A stretch of 64,000 bases of DNA from Acidithiobacillus ferridurans (GTDB taxonomy: Bacteria; Pseudomonadota; Gammaproteobacteria; Acidithiobacillales; Acidithiobacillaceae): contig NZ_AP018795.1 in NCBI RefSeq assembly GCF_003966655.1, forward strand, positions 744,001 to 808,000, in the 5' to 3' direction. Each line of letters begins with the position of its first letter. Within the stretch, counting starts at the first letter, position 1. The notes beneath the pieces were generated by a model. The model saw nothing but the letters and a program-made list of their open reading frames with translations. It ran no database searches and had not been told where the DNA came from. The position numbers and the translations under genes were made by a program. Below, one piece after another: positions 46,334-55,169 of this stretch.

Positions 46334-47644
46334 TCAAGCCAGCGGCAACCACCAGGCCAGGGCCAGCAGGGTGACCAACAATACCGGCGGGGTAATGAGC
46401 AGACCCGTTCTCATGTACTGTCCCCAAGTCACGGTCATACCTTTGCGACTCAGCACATGCAGCCAGAGCAGGGTCGCCAGGCTGCCGATCGGGGTAAACT
46501 TGGGGCCGAGATCACAGCCGATAACATTGGCGTAGACCATGATCTCTCGGAGCATGGGGTCTGTTGCTACCGACGACAGTTGATGGATAGCCAGCGCTCC
46601 CACCAATACCGCTGGCATATTGTTCATGATGGAAGACAGCAGGGCCGCGAGAAACCCCGTGCCCAGCGCCGCGGCCACGGTCCCGTGACCGGCAAACCAG
46701 TGCAGGGCCATGGCCACATAACTGGTGAGTCCGGCATTGCGTAATCCATAAACCACCAGATACATACCCAAACTGAAAACCACAATCGCCCAAGGGGCTT
46801 CCTGCAGCACTTTGCGCACGGGAATCCGCGCGCCGCGCCCGCCCTGTGGCCAGCGCCCGGCCAGCGCCAACAGGATCAACGCACCGGTTCCGGTCACCAC
46901 GGAGACCGGAATCTGCCATTGCGCAGTGACAAAATAGGCCACCAACAACAGAATCAACACCGGAAAACTGGCCCGAAAAACCACGTGATCCTTGATGACT
47001 GAAGCCGGCTCGGGCAGGTCACTGGTCAGATATCGGCGTGGCACCACCCGCCGGAAATAGAGCCAGAGCACTCCCAGCGTCGCGGCCAAGGCCACCAGAT
47101 CCACCGGCACCATCACCATTGCATAACGATCAAAAGAGATATCGAAGTAGTTCGCACTGACGATGTTCACCAGATTGGAAATCATCAGCGGCAGGCTGGT
47201 GGTGTCGGCCACGAAACCCGTCGCAATGACAAAGGCAAAAGTGGCCGCCGGGGTAAAATCCAGGCGCAGCAATATGGCCATGACGATCGGGGTGAGCAAC
47301 AACGCCGCGCCGTCGTTGGCGAACACCGCAGCAATCATGGCCCCCAGCACGACGATCAAAGGAAAGAGCAGGCGCCCGCGACCACCACCCCAGCGAACCA
47401 CATGCAGGGCCGCCCAGTGAAAAAATCCTGCCTCATCGAGAATCAGCGAGATAATGATCAAGGCCACAAAGGTAAAGGTGGCATCCCAGACAATGTGCCA
47501 GACGATGGGAATGTCGCCCCAGGTGATGACGCCGGTGGCCAGCGCCGCGACAGCGCCACCCATGGCGCTCCAGCCGATGCTGAGGCCCTTGGGTTGCCAG
47601 ATGACGAGAATCAGGGTGACGAGAAATATGGCGACGGCCAGCAT
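46334..47644 (-). CDS. arsB: Arsenite efflux permease ArsB
   Basis: A 436-residue inner-membrane transporter with about 12 helices that expels arsenite and antimonite. Starts at [18 protein letters not shown] (47644). Family motifs include [41 protein letters not shown] and the C-terminal [16 protein letters not shown] with [19 protein letters not shown]. ArsA is absent here, so it probably works on the proton motive force. It is divergent from arsR-arsC across about 90 bases and is followed by the arsH remnant. At low pH, acidophiles often rely on such pumps. Confidence 0.96.
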   Translation of the reverse strand: MLAVAIFLVTLILVIWQPKGLSIGWSAMGGAVAALATGVITWGDIPIVWHIVWDATFTFVALIIISLILDEAGFFHWAALHVVRWGGGRGRLLFPLIVVLGAMIAAVFANDGAALLLTPIVMAILLRLDFTPAATFAFVIATGFVADTTSLPLMISNLVNIVSANYFDISFDRYAMVMVPVDLVALAATLGVLWLYFRRVVPRRYLTSDLPEPASVIKDHVVFRASFPVLILLLVAYFVTAQWQIPVSVVTGTGALILLALAGRWPQGGRGARIPVRKVLQEAPWAIVVFSLGMYLVVYGLRNAGLTSYVAMALHWFAGHGTVAAALGTGFLAALLSSIMNNMPAVLVGALAIHQLSSVATDPMLREIMVYANVIGCDLGPKFTPIGSLATLLWLHVLSRKGMTVTWGQYMRTGLLITPPVLLVTLLALAWWLPLA

Positions 47645-47679
47645 GCTTGGAGGAACTCCGGAAGTAAAACACAGCGCCA

Positions 47680-47712
47680 AGTCTTGACGAGCGCCACGGT
47701 CTTGTCAATACT
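47680..47712. promoter_or_regulatory. Overlapping divergent promoters of arsB and arsRC
   Basis: Plus strand: TTGACG (47684-47689), 17 bases, AATACT (47707-47712), leading to arsR. Minus strand: TTGACA (47703-47708), 17 bases, AAGACT (47680-47685), leading to arsB. The two promoters occupy almost the same 33 bases face to face, so one ArsR dimer could shut both. Confidence 0.55.
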
Positions 47713-47737
47713 GCAAGAAATATTCGTGGATAATACG

Positions 47738-48097
47738 ATGGAATCACTACAAGACCCTGCACAAATCGTCGCCCGCCTGGAGGCCCTGGCCTCGCCGGTG
47801 CGCCTGGAGATCTTTCGCCTGCTGGTAGAACAGGAGCCGACGGGTCTGGTATCCGGCGATATTGCCGAGCATCTGGGGCAACCGCACAACGGCATTTCCT
47901 TTCATCTGAAAAACCTCCAGCACGCCGGGCTGGTCACCGTGCAGCGCGAAGGACGCTATCAGCGCTACCGGGCAGCCATGCCGGTGGTGCGCGCGCTGGT
48001 CGCGTATCTCACCGAAAACTGTTGTCGCGGTACCCAGGATTGCGCTTTACCCCGTGCAACCATCCCTTCTTCGGTCCGCCAAGGAAACCAGCGATGA
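47738..48097 (+). CDS. arsR: Arsenic-responsive repressor ArsR
   Basis: A 119-residue ArsR/SmtB winged-helix repressor. The usual metal motif ELCVCDL is absent from the recognition-helix region (IAEHLGQPHNGISFHLKNLQ); instead three Cys lie near the C-terminus at 95, 96 and 102 (TENCCRGTQDC). These positions are exactly those reported for A. ferrooxidans ArsR, where they bind As(III) in a site that evolved independently. Start ATG 47738; the frame upstream is a shadow of arsB. Its stop overlaps the arsC start by four bases (ATGA). It probably represses both divergent transcripts. Confidence 0.95.
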   Translation: MESLQDPAQIVARLEALASPVRLEIFRLLVEQEPTGLVSGDIAEHLGQPHNGISFHLKNLQHAGLVTVQREGRYQRYRAAMPVVRALVAYLTENCCRGTQDCALPRATIPSSVRQGNQR

Positions 48098-48585
48098 AAA
48101 CCCCGGAAATCCTTTTTCTCTGCACCGGCAACTCCTGCCGTTCCATTCTCGCCGAAGTCACCTTCAATGCGCTGGCCGGACCGGGCATGCATGCCAGCAG
48201 CGCCGGTAGCCATCCTGCAGGGTACGTCCACCCTCGTTCCATAAGCCTGCTAAAGCGTGAGGGCTTTCCTACGGAAGGTCTGCGCAGCAAATCCTGGGAG
48301 GACCTGAAAGAGACTCCGGACATCGTCATCACCGTCTGCGCCAGTGCCGCCGGCGAAACCTGCCCCGCCTATCTGGGACCAGCCATCCGTGCCCACTGGG
48401 GTGTGGACGATCCGGCCAAAGCGACCGGTACGGAAGCGCAGATCGAAGCGGCTTTCGATACTGCCTACCATATCCTGCGCCACCGTATCGAAGCCTTGCT
48501 GCAGTTACCAGTGGTAGAACTGCTGGAGAAAGATCCGGCAAAGCTGCGGCAGGAACTGGAGCACATCGGCACTTTGCTGCCTTAA
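48094..48585 (+). CDS. arsC: Arsenate reductase (low-molecular-weight phosphatase type)
   Basis: A 163-residue enzyme reducing arsenate to arsenite for export by ArsB. The phosphatase loop ILFLCTGNSCRS contains Cys10 (nucleophile) and Cys15; the redox pair is Cys82 and Cys90 in VITVCASAAGETCPAY. This is the thioredoxin-type class known from Staphylococcus and Bacillus, not the glutaredoxin type. Starts in the four-base overlap with arsR. The 3' end has a long extension after the core. A 7-bp inverted repeat follows the stop at 48588-48616. Confidence 0.94.
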   Translation: MKTPEILFLCTGNSCRSILAEVTFNALAGPGMHASSAGSHPAGYVHPRSISLLKREGFPTEGLRSKSWEDLKETPDIVITVCASAAGETCPAYLGPAIRAHWGVDDPAKATGTEAQIEAAFDTAYHILRHRIEALLQLPVVELLEKDPAKLRQELEHIGTLLP

Positions 48586-48732
48586 TCTACCCATCAAGGC
48601 GCACGGCGCATGGGTACGATGATCATGCAAAGCAACGGCTTGGCGAACACCCCCGTCACTTGATGCGTTTCTCCGAATCCAGACCATCCTCCCCCACTCA
48701 CGGGCAGCGCGGCACGACCGCATCTGGAATCC

Positions 48733-48750
48733 GTCAATATCCTGTCAATA
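48733..48750 (+). promoter_or_regulatory. Direct repeat upstream of the ABC exporter operon
   Basis: GTCAATA occurs twice (48733-48739 and 48744-48750), 11 bases apart, i.e. on the same DNA face. A weak promoter, CTGTCA (48742-48747) with TAACAT 18 bases on, overlaps the second copy. This looks like a regulator site, but no regulator gene is adjacent. Confidence 0.35.
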
Positions 48751-48797
48751 GGGCGCGAAGCGTTCTAACATAACGCGCGTAACCATCGGAGATAAAT

Positions 48798-49835
48798 ATG
48801 GCCATTTCCCGCAAAAAACGCGCACTGGCACTGGTAGTAGTGCTTATCGTTGCTGGTGCGGTCGCCTATTATTTTCTGAGCCGCAATCACGCCCCAGAAA
48901 AAACCGTCACCATCTACGGCAATATCGACATTCGCCAGGTGCAAGCCGCCTTTGACGACAATGGCCGGCTTCTCGGTCTTCGGGTACAGGAGGGCGACCG
49001 GGTAAAAAAGGGACAATTGCTGGCCGATCTGGACCCCGTACGCTTCCAGGACGCTGTAGATAAAGATGCCGCAGGCATGGCCGCACAGGAGCAGGTGCTA
49101 GCTCGCCTGCTGGCGGGTTCCCGTCCGGAAGAAATCGCCGAAGCCCGGGCCGAAGCCGCTGCCGCTCAAGCGACCCTGAGCAATGCCGAGATCACCTGGC
49201 AACGCCAGCAGTCCCTGGCCGCCGAGCAATACGTGCCCAAGCAAAGCCTCGACAACGCCGCCGCCGCCCTGAAGACCGCCCGCGCCAATCTCGATCACGC
49301 CCAGCAGGCACTGACCCTGGCTATCAAGGGGCCGCGCAAAGAAGATATTGCGGCGGCGCGGCAGCAGCTGCAAGCCGATAAGGCAGGTCTGTCTCTGGCG
49401 CGCCGCGAACTCACGGACACCCGTCTTTATGCGCCAGAAGACGGCGTCGTTCAGGACCGTATTCTGGAGCCGGGCGACATGGTTTCCCCGCAGACCCCGG
49501 TGTTCACTCTGGCATTGGATAATCCGGTCTGGGTGCGCGCCTATCTGCCGGAAAAGGCGTTGGGGCAGGTGCGACTGGGCATGAAGGCGACGATCGATAG
49601 TGATTCCTTCCCGGGCAAATCTTTCTCGGGCTGGGTGGGTTTCATTTCGCCCACTGCGGAATTCACGCCCAAGACCGTGCAAACCACGGAGTTGCGTACG
49701 GAGTTGGTGTACCGGGTGCGGGTCTATGCCTGCAATCCGCAGCATCGCCTGCGCCTGGGTATGCCCGTCACCGTTCATATTCCGCTGATAGACAACCAGC
49801 CGCAAAAGCTTTCTGCGCATCCTTGCGGAAACTGA
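48798..49835 (+). CDS. HlyD-type membrane fusion protein of an ABC exporter (YbhG-like)
   Basis: A 345-residue periplasmic adaptor. An N-terminal hydrophobic helix (ALALVVVLIVAGAVAYYFL) anchors it; the biotinyl-lipoyl-like and beta-barrel domains (GNIDIRQVQAAF, GRLLGLRVQEGDRVKKGQLL; later APEDGVVQDRILEPGDMVSP) flank a coiled-coil hairpin at about 85-190. Start ATG 48798 follows GGAGATAA. First gene of an operon matching E. coli ybhG-ybhF-ybhS-ybhR in order. Links the inner-membrane exporter to an outer-membrane channel, which is not in this window. Confidence 0.9.
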   Translation: MAISRKKRALALVVVLIVAGAVAYYFLSRNHAPEKTVTIYGNIDIRQVQAAFDDNGRLLGLRVQEGDRVKKGQLLADLDPVRFQDAVDKDAAGMAAQEQVLARLLAGSRPEEIAEARAEAAAAQATLSNAEITWQRQQSLAAEQYVPKQSLDNAAAALKTARANLDHAQQALTLAIKGPRKEDIAAARQQLQADKAGLSLARRELTDTRLYAPEDGVVQDRILEPGDMVSPQTPVFTLALDNPVWVRAYLPEKALGQVRLGMKATIDSDSFPGKSFSGWVGFISPTAEFTPKTVQTTELRTELVYRVRVYACNPQHRLRLGMPVTVHIPLIDNQPQKLSAHPCGN

Positions 49836-49838
49836 GCC

Positions 49839-51617
49839 GTGGCTGAGGCTGATACCCCGCTGCGTTTTACCGAGGTCAGCAAGGGCTTCGCCCGCGGCCG
49901 AGCCCGGGTGCAGGCGCTGGACCGACTGGAAATTGCGCTGCAGGCAGGCACCGTCACCGGCCTGCTGGGTCCCGATGGTGCCGGCAAAACAACGTTGATG
50001 CGTTTGGCGACGGGCCTGCTCCTGCCAGATACCGGAACGGTGACGGTCCTGGGCGCAGACACTCGCAGCCAGGCCAATACCATTCAGCGCGAAATCGGCT
50101 ACATGCCCCAGCGCTTCGGCCTTTACGAAGACCTCACGGTACAAGAGAACCTGGATCTCTATGCCGACCTGCAGGGACTCGGCCGGGAAGATGCCCGCGC
50201 CCGCCAGCAGGACCTGCTCAAGCTGACAGCCCTGGGTCCCTTCGGTGCGCGGCGTTCCGGAGCCCTTTCCGGCGGCATGAAGCAAAAGCTCGGCCTCGCC
50301 TGTGCGCTGTTACGCGCGCCGCAATTGCTGCTGCTCGACGAACCTACCGTTGGTGTCGACCCCATCGCGCGCCGCGAGCTCTGGGACATCGTTCAGGGAC
50401 TGCGGGACAAGGGCGTGACGGTCCTCATGAGTACGGCCTATTTTGATGAGGCGGAGCGCTGCGACGAAATCATCCTGCTCCATCAGGGCAGACTGCTCAA
50501 GAAAGACACCCCCAAGGCCTTCGGCGCGCCCCTACAAGGACGCTGCTTGCTGGTGACCAACAACCATGCCACCAGCAAGCGGCATCTACGCGAGGCGTTA
50601 CAAGCCCGTCTGGGTGTTCAGGATGCCCGCATTCTGGCGGAGGGAGTGCGGGTGCTCTGCCGGACCACCGCGCAACCCGCTGCGGCGGAGGGCGAACAAT
50701 GGCAACCCGTCGATCCGGTCTTTGAAGATGCGTTTGTGGATTTGCTGGGCGTGCCGGTGACCGCTACAGCCGCCAGCGCGGCGACCACTGCTCCTGCGAC
50801 CGGCACCGCACCCCAGGCGTCGGCCAGCGCACCGCCGGGACAGGAATCCGCAGTGGAAACCGTCATCGAAGTACGCGATCTCTGCAAATTCTTCGGTCAC
50901 TTCGAGGCCGTCAAGGGCAACACCTTCCGTGTGCAGAAAGGGCAGATTTTTGGCCTGCTGGGCGCCAACGGCGCTGGCAAGACCACGACTTTCCGCATGC
51001 TCTGTGGCCTGTTACCGGCGTCCTCCGGCACCTTGCGCGTCGCCGGGGTCGACATGCGCCACGCCAGCGGCCGGGCGCGGGCACGCATCGGTTACGTCTC
51101 TCAGAAGTTTGCGCTCTACGGCAACCTCAGTTGCGATCAGAATCTCGCCTTTTTCTCGGCGGCTTATGGCTTGCGCGGTACCCAGCGGCAGGATCGCCTG
51201 AACTGGGCGCGTCAGGAATTTCAGTTGCGCGACTACCGCGACGTCAACGCCGATGATCTACCTTTGGGTATCAAGCAGCGTCTCGCCCTGGCCTGCGCGC
51301 TGCTACACGAACCGCCCATCCTCTTCCTCGACGAACCCACCTCTGGTGTCGATCCTCTGGCGCGCCGGGAATTCTGGCAGCGGGTCAATGCCCTTGCAGA
51401 GTCGGGTGTCACCGTAATGATCACCACCCACTTTATGGATGAAGCCGAATACTGCGACAACCTGGTGTTGATGTCCCTCGGCGAAGTGCTCGCCCAGGGC
51501 AGCCCCGAGCAGGTGCGGGCCCAGGCCAAGGATGCAGAGCATCCCGACCCCAGCATGGAAGACGCCTTCATTCTCCTGATCCAGGCCCACGAAAGCCGGA
51601 TCCGGAGGGCGTCATGA
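49839..51617 (+). CDS. ABC exporter ATPase with two nucleotide-binding domains (YbhF-like)
   Basis: A 592-residue protein starting at GTG 49839, three bases after the adaptor gene. Two ATPase domains: the first with Walker A LLGPDGAGKTTLMR and signature LSGGMKQKLGLA, the second (from about 345) with LLGANGAGKTTTFR and a divergent signature LPLGIKQRLALACALL. The altered second signature is also seen in E. coli YbhF. A flexible Ala/Thr/Pro linker (about 310-340) joins them. Cytosolic; energises export of hydrophobic compounds or drugs. Overlaps the permease gene by four bases. Confidence 0.92.
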   Translation: MAEADTPLRFTEVSKGFARGRARVQALDRLEIALQAGTVTGLLGPDGAGKTTLMRLATGLLLPDTGTVTVLGADTRSQANTIQREIGYMPQRFGLYEDLTVQENLDLYADLQGLGREDARARQQDLLKLTALGPFGARRSGALSGGMKQKLGLACALLRAPQLLLLDEPTVGVDPIARRELWDIVQGLRDKGVTVLMSTAYFDEAERCDEIILLHQGRLLKKDTPKAFGAPLQGRCLLVTNNHATSKRHLREALQARLGVQDARILAEGVRVLCRTTAQPAAAEGEQWQPVDPVFEDAFVDLLGVPVTATAASAATTAPATGTAPQASASAPPGQESAVETVIEVRDLCKFFGHFEAVKGNTFRVQKGQIFGLLGANGAGKTTTFRMLCGLLPASSGTLRVAGVDMRHASGRARARIGYVSQKFALYGNLSCDQNLAFFSAAYGLRGTQRQDRLNWARQEFQLRDYRDVNADDLPLGIKQRLALACALLHEPPILFLDEPTSGVDPLARREFWQRVNALAESGVTVMITTHFMDEAEYCDNLVLMSLGEVLAQGSPEQVRAQAKDAEHPDPSMEDAFILLIQAHESRIRRAS

Positions 51618-52729
51618 ATCTGCAACGCCTGCGCGGACTGATCCGCAAGGAATTCGTCCAGATCCTGCGCGACCCTTCCGCCATCGCCATCGCCTTTTTC
51701 ATGCCGGTGTTTTTGCTGTTTCTGTTTGGCTACGGTGTGTCTCTGGATGCCAAGCATGTGCCGGTCGCCGTCGTAGTGGATCAACCAACGGCGGAAACCA
51801 GTGCCTTCGTGGGCGGCTTGCAACAGTCCCCCTATTTCGAGCCACAGATATACACCAGCATGCACAGTGCCCGGCAGGCACTGATGGCACGCAAGGCCGA
51901 TGGCATCCTCTGGCTGCGCGAGGACTTCAGCCGCCAGATACTACGGGGAAATACCGCCTCCATCGGCGTTCTGATCAACGGGGTAGATGCCAACAATGCG
52001 CGCATTCTGGAGGGCTATCTGCAGGGCATCTGGCAGAACTGGCTGCAACAGCGCGCGCTCAATGCCGGAGCCCCGCTGATCATCCCGGTGAACGGCGAAG
52101 ACCGCATCTGGTTCAATCCCGCCCTGCGCAGCAGGGACTATCTGGTACCGGGTCTGATCGCGGTGATCATGACCCTCATTGGCGCCTTGCTGACCGCCTT
52201 GGTGGTGGCCCGTGAGTGGGAACGCGGCACCATGGAGGCCCTCATGGCCACTCCGGTCACCATGAGTGAGATTCTGCTGGGCAAACTGATTCCGTATTTT
52301 ATCATGGGCATGGGCGGTATGCTGCTCTCCGTGGCACTGGCCGTCTGGCTTTTCGCCGTCCCCCTGGTCGGCAGTTTCTGGGTGCTGCTCGCCTGCTCGG
52401 CGCTCTTTCTGCTGACGGCGCTGGGCATGGGGTTGCTGATTTCCAGTGTCGCCCGTAATCAGTTTGTGGCCGGGCAGATCGCCATCATCGTCACCTTTCT
52501 GCCCGCCTTTATTCTTTCGGGCTTCATCTTCGATATCCAGTCGATGCCGGCGGCCATCCGCATCATCACCCATATTGTCGCGGCCCGCTATTTCGTGAGT
52601 ATCCTGCAGACCATCTTCCTCGCCGGGGATGTCTGGCCCATCATTCTCTGGAACAGTCTGGCGCTGCTGCTGATGGCGGCGTTTTTCCTCGGCGTCACCT
52701 TGCGTCGTTCCCACAAGAGGCTGGACTGA
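51614..52729 (+). CDS. ABC-2 type permease (YbhS-like)
   Basis: A 371-residue permease: one N-terminal helix (IAFFMPVFLLFLFGYGVSLD), a large periplasmic domain (about 50-175), and five C-terminal helices from YLVPGLIAVIMTLIGALLTA, followed by the conserved LVVAREWERGTMEALMATPV. This is the ABC-2 exporter layout. It is coupled to the ATPase (ATGA overlap) and to the second permease (TGATG). Confidence 0.93.
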   Translation: MNLQRLRGLIRKEFVQILRDPSAIAIAFFMPVFLLFLFGYGVSLDAKHVPVAVVVDQPTAETSAFVGGLQQSPYFEPQIYTSMHSARQALMARKADGILWLREDFSRQILRGNTASIGVLINGVDANNARILEGYLQGIWQNWLQQRALNAGAPLIIPVNGEDRIWFNPALRSRDYLVPGLIAVIMTLIGALLTALVVAREWERGTMEALMATPVTMSEILLGKLIPYFIMGMGGMLLSVALAVWLFAVPLVGSFWVLLACSALFLLTALGMGLLISSVARNQFVAGQIAIIVTFLPAFILSGFIFDIQSMPAAIRIITHIVAARYFVSILQTIFLAGDVWPIILWNSLALLLMAAFFLGVTLRRSHKRLD

Positions 52730-53837
52730 TGCTAGCACGGGTCTGGGCCTTGGTCATCAAGGAATTCCTCGCGCTTTTGCGGGACAAGAAAAGCCGTTTC
52801 GTGCTCATCGGTCCACCCCTCATTCAGTTACTGGTCTTCGGCTATGCCGCCACTTTTGACCTGAGCCACATCCCCTATGCCGTCTACAACCAGGACACCG
52901 GATTTGCCTCCCGGAAACTGCTGGGGGATTTTCAAGGCTCTCCGGCTTTTCAGCAGGTGGCGACCATTACAAACGAGGGGCAGATAGCCCCGCTCATCGA
53001 TAACGAAAAGGCCCTGCTCGTCTTGCAGATCGGCCCCCACTTCACTCGCGACCTGCTGCTGCATCGGCCGGCTCCCGTGCAGGTGATCATGAATGGCCGC
53101 AACTCCAACACGGCCACTTTGGCCCTGAATTACGTCAATACGGTGCTGCTGTCCTTTGATACCCGTTGGGCCGCGGACCATCATTGGGGTCGGCCGCCGG
53201 CACAACTGGTGGTCCGTTCCTGGTTCAATCCCAATCTGCTGTCCCGCTGGTTTATTGTGCCGGGCATTGTGGCCCTGCTCATGCTGGTGGTAACGCTCCT
53301 GGTGACCGGCCTGTCGGTGGCGCGCGAGCGGGAGCAAGGAACCTTTGACCAGCTCCTGGTGACCCCCATGGATCCGGTGGAGATACTGGTGGGGAAAGCC
53401 CTGCCCGGGTTCATCATCGGGGGCTGGAAGGCAGCTTCATCGCCCTGGTGGCGGTGCTCTGGTTTCACGTGCCTTTTGTGGGCAGCATACTCGCACTACT
53501 GGTGGGTATGGCCCTGTTCCTGCTGGCGGCGGTAGGCATCGGCCTGATGATCTCCTCACTGGCGGTGACCCAGCAGCAAGGACTGCTGGGCGTGTTCCTC
53601 TTTCTGGTACCCGCCATTATCCTCTCGGGATTCGCCACCCCTATCGCGAATATGCCGGAACTGGTACAGGATCTGACCTATATCAACCCCATGCGCTATT
53701 TTCTGGTGATCGTGCGCGGGGTGTTTCTGGAGGGAGACAACATGTCCATGCTCTGGTCGCAATACTGGCCCCTGGCGCTCATCGCGATTTTCTCCATGAG
53801 CGCTGCCGCCTGGCTCTTCCGGCACAGGATGCAATGA
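52729..53837 (+). pseudogene. ABC-2 type permease (YbhR-like), frameshifted near 53422
   Basis: The first 230 residues (from ATG 52729) match the second permease of YbhGFSR exporters, through REREQGTFDQLLVTPMDPVE and ALPGFIIGG. Then the frame becomes Trp/Cys-rich and stops at 53535, while the -1 frame continues properly as GSFIALVAVLWFHVPFVGSI to an end at 53837 with LSGFATPIANMPELVQDL, the expected C-terminus. One missing base in the run GGGGGC (53419-53424) would join them (GGL-E-GSF). It could be a loss-of-function mutation or a homopolymer sequencing error; with the second permease broken the exporter would not work. Confidence 0.85.
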
Positions 53838-53877
53838 TGCGCCCATTCTCTCAACACGCTTCCCCGAGGAATTGAAA

Positions 53878-54198
53878 ATGCTGCGTATCCTGTTGATCGA
53901 GTGTTTGTTCAGCGCACTGCTCGGCGCGATCATTTTTCGTCTGGCTTACGCCTTCCTGCAAAAACGCTGCTGCGCCTGGGCGGTTGCACTACTGACCGCC
54001 TTGCTGCTGGGGATCGGCGTCAGCGGTGTGCTGCATCCTTACCTGGTGAGGGATTTCGCGGAAGCATCGAACAGGCTGATTCCGCCTCTATGGTTTTCGC
54101 AACTCTCCCGGTCTCTCTGCTATCTCGCCGGAGCCTGGCTGGCCGATCATGTCGTACGCAGACGGGAGCGTCTGGGTTTTGGTCAGAAGAAGATCTGA
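53878..54198 (+). CDS. Small membrane protein, function unknown
   Basis: A 106-residue protein from ATG 53878 (GAGGA seven bases upstream). Two or three hydrophobic segments: RILLIECLFSALLGAIIFRL, WAVALLTALLLGIGVSGVL and a weaker one near LCYLAGAWLADHVV, then a basic tail. I do not recognise a family. It follows the exporter genes by 40 bases and may be in their operon. Confidence 0.55.
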   Translation: MLRILLIECLFSALLGAIIFRLAYAFLQKRCCAWAVALLTALLLGIGVSGVLHPYLVRDFAEASNRLIPPLWFSQLSRSLCYLAGAWLADHVVRRRERLGFGQKKI

Positions 54199-54292
54199 GC
54201 CCGTTCCAGAACCGCGGCCAAACGCCACCACCATAGGGCCTTGCCGGTTGCACACGCATCCCGCCGACCATCACGAAGCGGACACATTGTGA

Positions 54293-54328
54293 AAAGAATG
54301 GGGCCGGGACGACAGCGTCCCCAGCCCC
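54293..54328 (-). terminator. Terminator of the small Cys-rich protein gene
   Basis: GGGGC (54300-54304) pairs with GCCCC (54324-54328) and inside it GGGACG (54306-54311) with CGTCCC (54316-54321), around a 4-base loop. On the minus strand the stem is followed by the T-rich CATTCTTTTC. It lies 20 bases past the stop of the 93-residue gene. Confidence 0.6.
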
Positions 54329-54347
54329 GCCCTTGGGTCACCGTTCC

Positions 54348-54629
54348 TCAGAGCGTTTTCGTGGAACGTGCCATGGCTGCAGTGATTTCTTCCGGACTCA
54401 GGTCTCCCGCAATATGGATTTGGGTGCCGTCCTCTCCCTGAACCACCTCCATACCCGTCACCTTGGCTTTGGTTTCAGCGCTCATGCAGTTGCATTGCCC
54501 GGTCTGGCAGTTTTCCACGATGGCAAAGACCTTTTTGGCCTCTACCGAGTTATCGACGTGTACGGCTACACCCTCGGCCGTTTTTTGTACGGTGCTGACA
54601 TCTTTGATGGTGCGATCACAGCAGGACAT
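54348..54629 (-). CDS. Small Cys-rich protein, possible metal binder
   Basis: A 93-residue soluble protein with five Cys in two groups: Cys3-Cys4 at the N-terminus and Cys41, Cys46, Cys48 in NCQTGQCNCMS. The rest is an alpha/beta mix (GVAVHVDNSVEAKKVFAIV; LSPEEITAAMARSTKTL). No known family comes to mind. A copper, iron or arsenic ligand role would fit the Cys arrangement and the metal-resistance neighbourhood, but that is only inference. AAGGAG lies seven bases before the ATG; own terminator downstream. Confidence 0.6.
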   Translation of the reverse strand: MSCCDRTIKDVSTVQKTAEGVAVHVDNSVEAKKVFAIVENCQTGQCNCMSAETKAKVTGMEVVQGEDGTQIHIAGDLSPEEITAAMARSTKTL

Positions 54630-54843
54630 GGCAATGCTCCTTTTCGGTCAAAGAAATAAGGTATCCCGAGCCAATGCCGGGCTTACCCTGCTTCCTTCAT
54701 GAGATTAATAATACTTGTACAATATACGTACTTTCGTTGACTCATTGCAATAGCGCACTTCATGGAACGATGTCACTTTCTCATCGCCGAGGCCTTCACT
54801 GCGGTCAACACCCTCGGCGCCCTGCTGCCAAGCACGGCAGGCT

Positions 54844-55086
54844 TCAGGCGCCGAGCAATTTCAAAACGTCACCTAACGGCTGAACGCCCACAGCTTTCAA
54901 GGTGCCATCCACCACCACCGCAGGAACGGTTTTGATGCGCAGTCGGCTGACGACCTCGCGACCATCCCGTTCAGCGACATCCAGAATCTGCAGGTCCATG
55001 GGTAATTTTTGTGCCGCTTCTGTCCAGATTCTTTCTGCCTGTGGGCAGGTGGGGCACCATTTCGACACCAATAGTTGCACTTTCAT
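54844..55086 (-). CDS. Thioredoxin/glutaredoxin-like small protein
   Basis: An 80-residue thioredoxin-fold protein starting MKVQLLVSKWCPTCPQAERI (55086). The active site C-P-T-C is intact and the cis-Pro loop is KTVPAVVVDG. Size and pattern resemble the small two-Cys thioredoxins (TrxA-like/redox-active disulfide family) found beside metal and sulfur genes. Ribosome binding site AGAGAGG lies six bases upstream. Divergent from the hemerythrin gene. Confidence 0.8.
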   Translation of the reverse strand: MKVQLLVSKWCPTCPQAERIWTEAAQKLPMDLQILDVAERDGREVVSRLRIKTVPAVVVDGTLKAVGVQPLGDVLKLLGA

Positions 55087-55169
55087 TTCCGACCTCTCTG
55101 GCGACATTGGGCTATGATTGCAGGAGCGGTAACCGTTTTACCCGCTCCACACTCAAAAAGGAGAGTACC

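Noticed and set aside
48588-48616. 7-bp inverted repeat after arsC (TACCCAT ... ATGGGTA) as a terminator
   Set aside because: Long loop and no T tract; kept only as a note.
54761-54930. A plus-strand frame starting MERCHFLIAEAFTAVNTLGA
   Set aside because: No ribosome binding site and it runs antisense through the thioredoxin-like gene.
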